From positions 1 through 54,099 of the forward strand of contig JAAEMS010000229.1 in assembly GCA_024225275.1 (NCBI GenBank): a stretch of DNA of 54,099 nucleotides, in the 5' to 3' direction. Below are positions 49,954 to 54,099 of this stretch, in pieces. This DNA comes from Actinomycetes bacterium. Lineage in GTDB: Bacteria; Actinomycetota; Acidimicrobiia; Acidimicrobiales; JAAEMS01. Both the position numbers and the translations under genes were made by a program. The notes beneath the pieces were generated by a model that was given only the letters and a program-made list of their open reading frames with translations, did no database searches and was not told where the DNA came from. Positions within the stretch are counted from its first letter, which is position 1. The number at the start of each line of letters is the position of its first letter.

Positions 49954-50373
49954 ATGACCACCATCTTCACCAGGATCATCGAGGGCGAGCTTCCGGGCCG
50001 GTTCGTGTGGCGCGACGACAGGGCAGTGGCGTTCCTTTCCATCAATCCCCTTCAGCAAGGTCACACCCTGGTGGTGCCGATCGCCGAGATCGACCACTGG
50101 ATCGATCTCGACCCGGAGCTGAACGCCCACCTCGCCGGTGTCGCCCAAGCCATCGCCAAGGCCCAGCAAGAGGCGTTCGATCCGGTGCGGGTGGGGCTGA
50201 TGATCGCCGGCCTCGAAGTGCCCCACGTCCATCTCCATGTGGTACCCATCCGCGGGGTCCACGACCTCGACTTCGCCAACGCCGCAGCCCACCCCGACCC
50301 CGCCGAGCTCGACGATGCCGCCGCCCGCATCATCACCACCCTGAAGTCCCAAGGAGCCACCCCCGGTGTGTGA
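49954..50373 (+). CDS. HIT-family (histidine triad) protein
   Basis: A 139-residue nucleotide-binding protein. The triad motif is HVHLHVVP (residues 91-98), preceded by EVP. The start IFTRIIEGELPGRFVWRDD and SINPLQQGHTLVVP are typical of HINT-like proteins, which hydrolyse AMP-linked phosphoramidates or are involved in nucleotide turnover. The ATG at 49954 is 23 nt from the divergent pgsA start, so the two genes share a very short regulatory region. It is convergent with the DUF2079 gene. Confidence 0.9.
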   Translation: MTTIFTRIIEGELPGRFVWRDDRAVAFLSINPLQQGHTLVVPIAEIDHWIDLDPELNAHLAGVAQAIAKAQQEAFDPVRVGLMIAGLEVPHVHLHVVPIRGVHDLDFANAAAHPDPAELDDAAARIITTLKSQGATPGV

Positions 50374-50385
50374 ACCCACACCAAC

Positions 50386-51861
50386 TCACGCCCGGCTCCA
50401 CACGGCCACGCCGGCTTCGTCGTAGACGAGGTCGTAGCCCAGCTCCTGCATCGAGGTGGCGAACACCTGGCGTTCACTGACCGCCCAGGTGGGCAGGAGG
50501 GTGCTGTCGACGATCACCACCCGGGCGTCGACCGTGGCGCGAGCGGCCACGGGCGGTTCGTCTCCCAGCAGGAACAGGTGGGGCCGCTCGGCCAGGAGGG
50601 GCAGCATCGGTTCGGGGGCGCGGATCGCCAGCTCGGGCCGCTCGACCAGAAGCTCAGCGGCACCGATTCGGGCGAGGGCCAGCTCGTCACGCCCACCCCA
50701 CCCCCACGGCTCCCGATACGGTGAGCTGGGGGCCTGGAACACGAAGAACACCACCGAGGCGAGGGCCAGCGCGCTGAGGACCCGGCGGTCGACGAACACC
50801 CTCTCGATGTTGCGTTCACCGATGCGGGCCACACCGAAGCTGACGGCTACGAACACGAATACCACGACCGGTACCGCGGACTCGACGACCCGGGTGCCGG
50901 AGTCGAGATCGGCCAGGAGGACGAGGGCCAGGTTGGGCACCGCCGGCAGGAGGTAGCGGAACGCAACGAGCGGCAGGAACAGGACAGGCGCCAACAGGAG
51001 CACTACGAGACGGAAGTTCTCTTCGAGGAACAGATCGGCCAACACCGAGACCGGACTGGTGACGATGCCCCACAGGACCGAAGGGGCCGTGGCCCCGTAG
51101 TCCGGGAACGAGGTCTGAAGGAACCCGCCGTCGCCGACGAGCGGGGACACCGCGAAAATGGCCACCAGGCTCCACCCGAAACCGACGACCGTGGTGACCA
51201 CACCTTCCCGAGCCTTGCCCTCGAACATGAACAGGATGCCGAGCCCACCGATGGTGAGACCGAGGTCGGCCCGACAGATGAGCACCATGAATACGAGGGG
51301 CCAGAACCAACGCCACCGCCCCGTGAGGCCGGCCACCACCGCGCTGAACAGGAAGGGCAGGGCCAACGCCTCGACCTGGAAATCGGCCAGGTTCACTGCG
51401 TGGAGCGAGGGGTAGAAGACGTAGGCGAGCAGGATGGTTCCCGACGCCCCCGCCCGGAGGTGACAGACCGACCGGCACAACCACCACAGGGGGAGCACGC
51501 CCAGGGCGAGGGCGGCCGACTGGAACAACAACAGGGTGCCGCCGGTGGGCAGGAACCGGGTGACCGCCGCCAGCGGGTAGAGCATGAGGCTGACATCGAC
51601 GGCCAGGAACTCGGAGCCCAACAGGGAGCTGGAGGCCTTGAAGCCATCATTGATCAGGTAGGACGCCTGCTGCCACGTGGCGAGCTCCATCCCGGTTTCA
51701 ACGCCCCGGTGGCGGGCCAGGCTCAGAGCGGACAGCCAGACGAACAAGAGCGCGGTGGTGGCTCCCGGCAGAACGCGATCGGCCCACTCGGCATCGAGGC
51801 GCGCCTGCCAGCGCAGCACGAGGATGTCGAGTCGGCGCCTCAGGGGCGGGGGGGTGGTCAA
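50386..51861 (-). CDS. DUF2079 integral membrane protein
   Basis: About 491 residues with roughly 10-12 hydrophobic segments and a soluble C-terminal part. Family-like features are the early RHRGVETGMELATWQQASYLI segment, YPSLHAVNLADFQVEALALPFLF over adjoining runs, and LICRADLGLTIGGLG. DUF2079 proteins resemble GT-C glycosyltransferases in their N-terminal loop with acidic residues, so sugar transfer from a polyprenyl donor is a family-level guess. The TTG start overlaps the SRAP stop by 4 nt, so the two are coupled. Confidence 0.83.
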   Translation of the reverse strand: MTTPPPLRRRLDILVLRWQARLDAEWADRVLPGATTALLFVWLSALSLARHRGVETGMELATWQQASYLINDGFKASSSLLGSEFLAVDVSLMLYPLAAVTRFLPTGGTLLLFQSAALALGVLPLWWLCRSVCHLRAGASGTILLAYVFYPSLHAVNLADFQVEALALPFLFSAVVAGLTGRWRWFWPLVFMVLICRADLGLTIGGLGILFMFEGKAREGVVTTVVGFGWSLVAIFAVSPLVGDGGFLQTSFPDYGATAPSVLWGIVTSPVSVLADLFLEENFRLVVLLLAPVLFLPLVAFRYLLPAVPNLALVLLADLDSGTRVVESAVPVVVFVFVAVSFGVARIGERNIERVFVDRRVLSALALASVVFFVFQAPSSPYREPWGWGGRDELALARIGAAELLVERPELAIRAPEPMLPLLAERPHLFLLGDEPPVAARATVDARVVIVDSTLLPTWAVSERQVFATSMQELGYDLVYDEAGVAVWSRA

Positions 51862-52583
51862 CGGCGGACCGACGCAGGATCGGGAAGGGGCTCGACCAGT
51901 TCGGGCCCGTTGTTGCGGACATTGTTGACCGCGGTCGAGATCGGGTGGCGCTCGATGAGGGCGTCGGGGGCGGGCACCAGCAGACTGTCGAGGACCTCCA
52001 GGTCGTCGACCTCGGCGGACAGCCAGGTATCCCAGGCCGCGGGGGCCACTATCACCGGCATCCGATCATGGATCTCGGCCATGGCGTTGTTGGCCTCGGT
52101 GGTGAGGATCGTGCAGCTGATGACGGGCTCGTCGAGCTTGTCGCCGTCCTTGGGGCCGTACCAGGCTTCCCACAGTCCGGCGAATGCGAACGGCTCTCGG
52201 TCGGGCCGGCGGATCAGCCAGGGCTGCTTGGCCTTCCGCCCCTCGATCTTCTCCCACTCGTAGAACGCATCGGCGGGGACGATGCAGCGGCGCTTGCGGT
52301 AGGCCCGCCGGTAGGCGTTCTTCTCAGCCACCGTCTCGGAGCGGGCGTTGATCATCCGGTTGCCGATCTTCTCGTCCTTGGCCCACGAAGGAACAAGACC
52401 CCAGCGCACCCGATCGACCTGGCGATGGTCCCCGCGATCGCGCACGACCAGGATCTGGGTGGTGGGCGCGGTGTTGAAGTTGGGCCCCGAGGATGGATCG
52501 AGCGCCTTTTCGGTCACCTCATCGGCACCGAAATAGCGCGCCACCTCGTCGGGGGGCGACGTCGACACGAACCGGCCGCACAT
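51858..52583 (-). CDS. SOS response-associated peptidase (SRAP/YedK/HMCES family)
   Basis: A 241-residue protein that shields abasic sites in single-stranded DNA by forming a thiazolidine link through its N-terminal Cys2 after Met removal. MCGRF, NARSET, RRCIVPADAFYEWEK and IHDRMPVIV include the family's Cys2, Asn, Glu and His residues. The Trp-rich loop WGLVPSWAKDEK is also typical. It overlaps the membrane-protein gene downstream and is divergent from the DUF1800 gene. Confidence 0.93.
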   Translation of the reverse strand: MCGRFVSTSPPDEVARYFGADEVTEKALDPSSGPNFNTAPTTQILVVRDRGDHRQVDRVRWGLVPSWAKDEKIGNRMINARSETVAEKNAYRRAYRKRRCIVPADAFYEWEKIEGRKAKQPWLIRRPDREPFAFAGLWEAWYGPKDGDKLDEPVISCTILTTEANNAMAEIHDRMPVIVAPAAWDTWLSAEVDDLEVLDSLLVPAPDALIERHPISTAVNNVRNNGPELVEPLPDPASVRR

Positions 52584-52740
52584 GGCGGGTCACGCTACCG
52601 GATCTGGTCCCATCTCCGGAACTACTTCATTTGCATTACGAATATGACGATATGATGTCAGATAGGTCGAGGGGCTCAGGTGATGTGGGCCAAACGGCCG
52701 ATGCGGGAGCAACTGGGGAACGACGGGAAGAACCACAGCG

Positions 52741-54033
52741 ATGCCCATCTCGAGATCAGACGCAGCCCACCTACTGAGCCGGACCGGCTTCGGAGGCACC
52801 GACGGGGAGATCATTGCACTGATGGCGCTGGGCTGGGAGGCCGCGGTCGATCAGGTGCTCGACACCAGTGGCTGGTCGCCCCCCGGCCCTCCGCCCGGAC
52901 TCCCCTACGGCAACGATGACACCTACCAGAAGTGGGTGCTGGTCAACACCTGGTGGATCGACCAGATGCGATCGAGTGCCGCGCCAATCGTCGAGAAGCT
53001 CACCCTGTTCTGGCACGGCCACTTCGCCACCAGCGCCGACAAGGTCCGCGACATGCGGCTCATGTGGGACCAGAACGACCTCCTCCGCCGCAACTGTCTG
53101 GGGAGCTTCAGGGACCTCTGCCAGGCCGTCGCGCTCGACCCCGCCATGCTCATCTGGCTCGACAACGAGACCAATGTGGCCGGCGAAGTCCAGGAGAACT
53201 GGGGCCGCGAGCTGATGGAGCTGTTCACCTGCGGTATCGGCAACTACACCGAGAACGACGTGATCACCGTCGCCCGGGCCTGGACCGGACACAACCTCAA
53301 CGAGCAGAACCAGTACGCCTACCACTCCGAGCACCATGACAACGGCTCGAAGTCCCTGTTCGGAAGCTCCCAGAACTGGTCAGGGCCAGCCACCATCGAC
53401 GAGCTGTGCTTCGGCTCGCGGGCGGTGGCCACCTCGAAGTTCATCTCCCGGAAGCTGTGGTCCTTCCTGGCCGCCCCCGACCCGTCCGACTCGCTGGTCG
53501 ACGCCCTGGCCACCGTCTTCCGTTCCAGCTCCCTGAGCATCCGCGAGCTGGTGAAGGCCATCCTGCTACGCCCCGAGTTCCGCTCCAACGAGGTGAAGAC
53601 CGGCCTGGTGCGCAGCCCCACCGAGTTCGTGGTGGCCACCTTGAGCCGCACCGGACTCGGCACCGGCGATGCCCACCCCGAGTGGTACATGAAAGACATG
53701 GGCCAGCGCCTGTTCTGGCCGCCCAACGTGGCGGGATGGAAGGACAACGCCTACTGGATCTCCTCGGCGTCGTTCTGGGGCAGAGCCCGCTGGGCCACCC
53801 ACCTGCGATGGCAGACCCGCGACGCCGGACTCTTCGACAACATCGAGAACCTGACTCCAAGCGACGGGGCCTCCCAGATCTTCGACCAGTTCGGCATCTT
53901 CGAACCCAGCGCCAACACCCGTTCCGCCCTCGAGGCGTGGCTCACCACCGAACGCACCGGCAGCGACCGGTGGGCTCTGGCACCCAATTCGACCGTCATG
54001 GGCATGCTCAGCCCCGACTTCCAGCTGGCTTGA
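52741..54033 (+). CDS. DUF1800 domain protein
   Basis: A 430-residue protein with the DUF1800 pattern: AAHLLSRTGFGGTDGEIIAL at the start, then WWIDQMRSSAAPIVEKLTLFWHGHFATSADKV over adjoining runs, NVAGEVQENWGRELMELFTCGIGNYTENDV, and NVAGWKDNAYWISSASFWGRA. Genes of this type are usually followed by a DUF1501 protein gene and are common in environmental actinobacteria and planctomycetes; the function is unknown. No signal peptide is visible. The AT-rich pocket at 52620-52660 just upstream probably holds the promoter. Confidence 0.9.
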   Translation: MPISRSDAAHLLSRTGFGGTDGEIIALMALGWEAAVDQVLDTSGWSPPGPPPGLPYGNDDTYQKWVLVNTWWIDQMRSSAAPIVEKLTLFWHGHFATSADKVRDMRLMWDQNDLLRRNCLGSFRDLCQAVALDPAMLIWLDNETNVAGEVQENWGRELMELFTCGIGNYTENDVITVARAWTGHNLNEQNQYAYHSEHHDNGSKSLFGSSQNWSGPATIDELCFGSRAVATSKFISRKLWSFLAAPDPSDSLVDALATVFRSSSLSIRELVKAILLRPEFRSNEVKTGLVRSPTEFVVATLSRTGLGTGDAHPEWYMKDMGQRLFWPPNVAGWKDNAYWISSASFWGRARWATHLRWQTRDAGLFDNIENLTPSDGASQIFDQFGIFEPSANTRSALEAWLTTERTGSDRWALAPNSTVMGMLSPDFQLA

Positions 54034-54044
54034 GGAGGATTCCG

Positions 54045-54095
54045 ATGAGTGAGTACCGCGAGCTGGCCCGCCCGGCCGAGAGGGTGAAGCGATGA
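54045..54095 (+). CDS. 16-residue frame with strong ribosome site, overlapping the next start
   Basis: ATG at 54045, with GAGGAGG 6 nt upstream, begins MSEYRELARPAERVKR and stops at 54093-54095. The stop overlaps another ATG (54092) by 4 nt, preceded by AGAGGGTGAAGCG. It may be a coupling or leader peptide for the next gene. It may instead be a wrong start with the real gene beginning at 54092. Only eight bases of the next frame are in the window. Confidence 0.35.
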   Translation: MSEYRELARPAERVKR

Positions 54096-54099
54096 GTGA

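Noticed and set aside
52631..52656. TTGCAT / TATGAT as a promoter for the DUF1800 gene
   Set aside because: The spacing of 14 nt is too short for a standard sigma-70 promoter; the AT-rich pocket is suggestive, but the exact elements are not supported.
1..54099. tRNA, rRNA, CRISPR array, IS element, or sel genes
   Set aside because: No cloverleaf-like segment, regular spacer-repeat array, transposase frame or Sec-machinery gene could be recognised by reading; a covariance or profile search could still find a diverged case.

Overview
The window is high-GC, densely packed actinobacterial DNA. Support comes from a mycothione reductase, two F420-type luciferase-like oxidoreductases, the gcvH / FHA (GarA-like) / MerR (FtsR-like) / DUF151 / MerR block known from mycobacteria, and many GTG starts. 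The abundance of acyl-CoA enzymes, CMD proteins and DUF1800 fits an environmental member of the Acidimicrobiia, but that class assignment is inference. No rRNA, tRNA, CRISPR array or intact insertion sequence was seen.

Layout: 1-2.5 kb, part of a peptide ABC importer (two ATPases, then a lipoprotein running off the edge). 2.7-7.1 kb, mycothione reductase, a 3-hydroxyisobutyrate-dehydrogenase-like enzyme, a palindromic repeat cluster, a HAD phosphatase, a MerB-like gene with an in-frame TGA, and an NTF2-like protein. 7.4-15.8 kb, catabolic genes: AtuA-like protein, amidase, two crotonases, Rieske protein, AlkD-like repair protein, DUF169 protein and a LLM oxidoreductase. 15.8-22.2 kb, a peroxiredoxin relic, glpD, an altered dienelactone-hydrolase-like protein, a CMD protein, coaE, a second gene with an in-frame TGA, an MFS transporter and a hypothetical protein. 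22.3-31 kb, LLM oxidoreductase with a CoA-transferase, sodB, ybaK, a decayed 2OG-oxygenase, coaA, NUDIX, LytR_C, tandem CMD and a PEP-utilising-like enzyme. 31-44 kb, ECF sigma factor with an acidic repeat protein, acyl-CoA dehydrogenase, a lipoprotein, an oligopeptidase B / ABC exporter cluster, an MBOAT-SGNH pair, an MBL hydrolase and a diguanylate cyclase. 44-49.3 kb, the regulatory gcvH-FHA-FtsR block. 49.3-54.1 kb, pgsA, HIT, DUF2079, SRAP and DUF1800.

The main discovery is two probable selenoproteins that conventional gene calling would split or truncate. At 6007-6711 a MerB-fold (alkylmercury lyase family) protein is interrupted by TGA exactly where MerB has its catalytic Cys159. At 19924-20241 a small IscA/HesB-like protein has TGA after residue 29. 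In each case a perfect stem with a GGUC loop begins about 20 nt after the TGA. This matches the spacing and loop of bacterial SECIS elements, including the GGUC of E. coli fdhF. No selA, selB, selC or selD lies in the window, so the prediction can be tested by looking for them in the rest of the genome.

Other notable points are a recurrent near-palindrome (three copies at 5.05-5.11 kb, one at 25.76 kb beside a decayed gene), a recurrent element found just after three genes, and a GarA-like protein with a zinc ribbon and only one of the two adjacent phospho-acceptor threonines.
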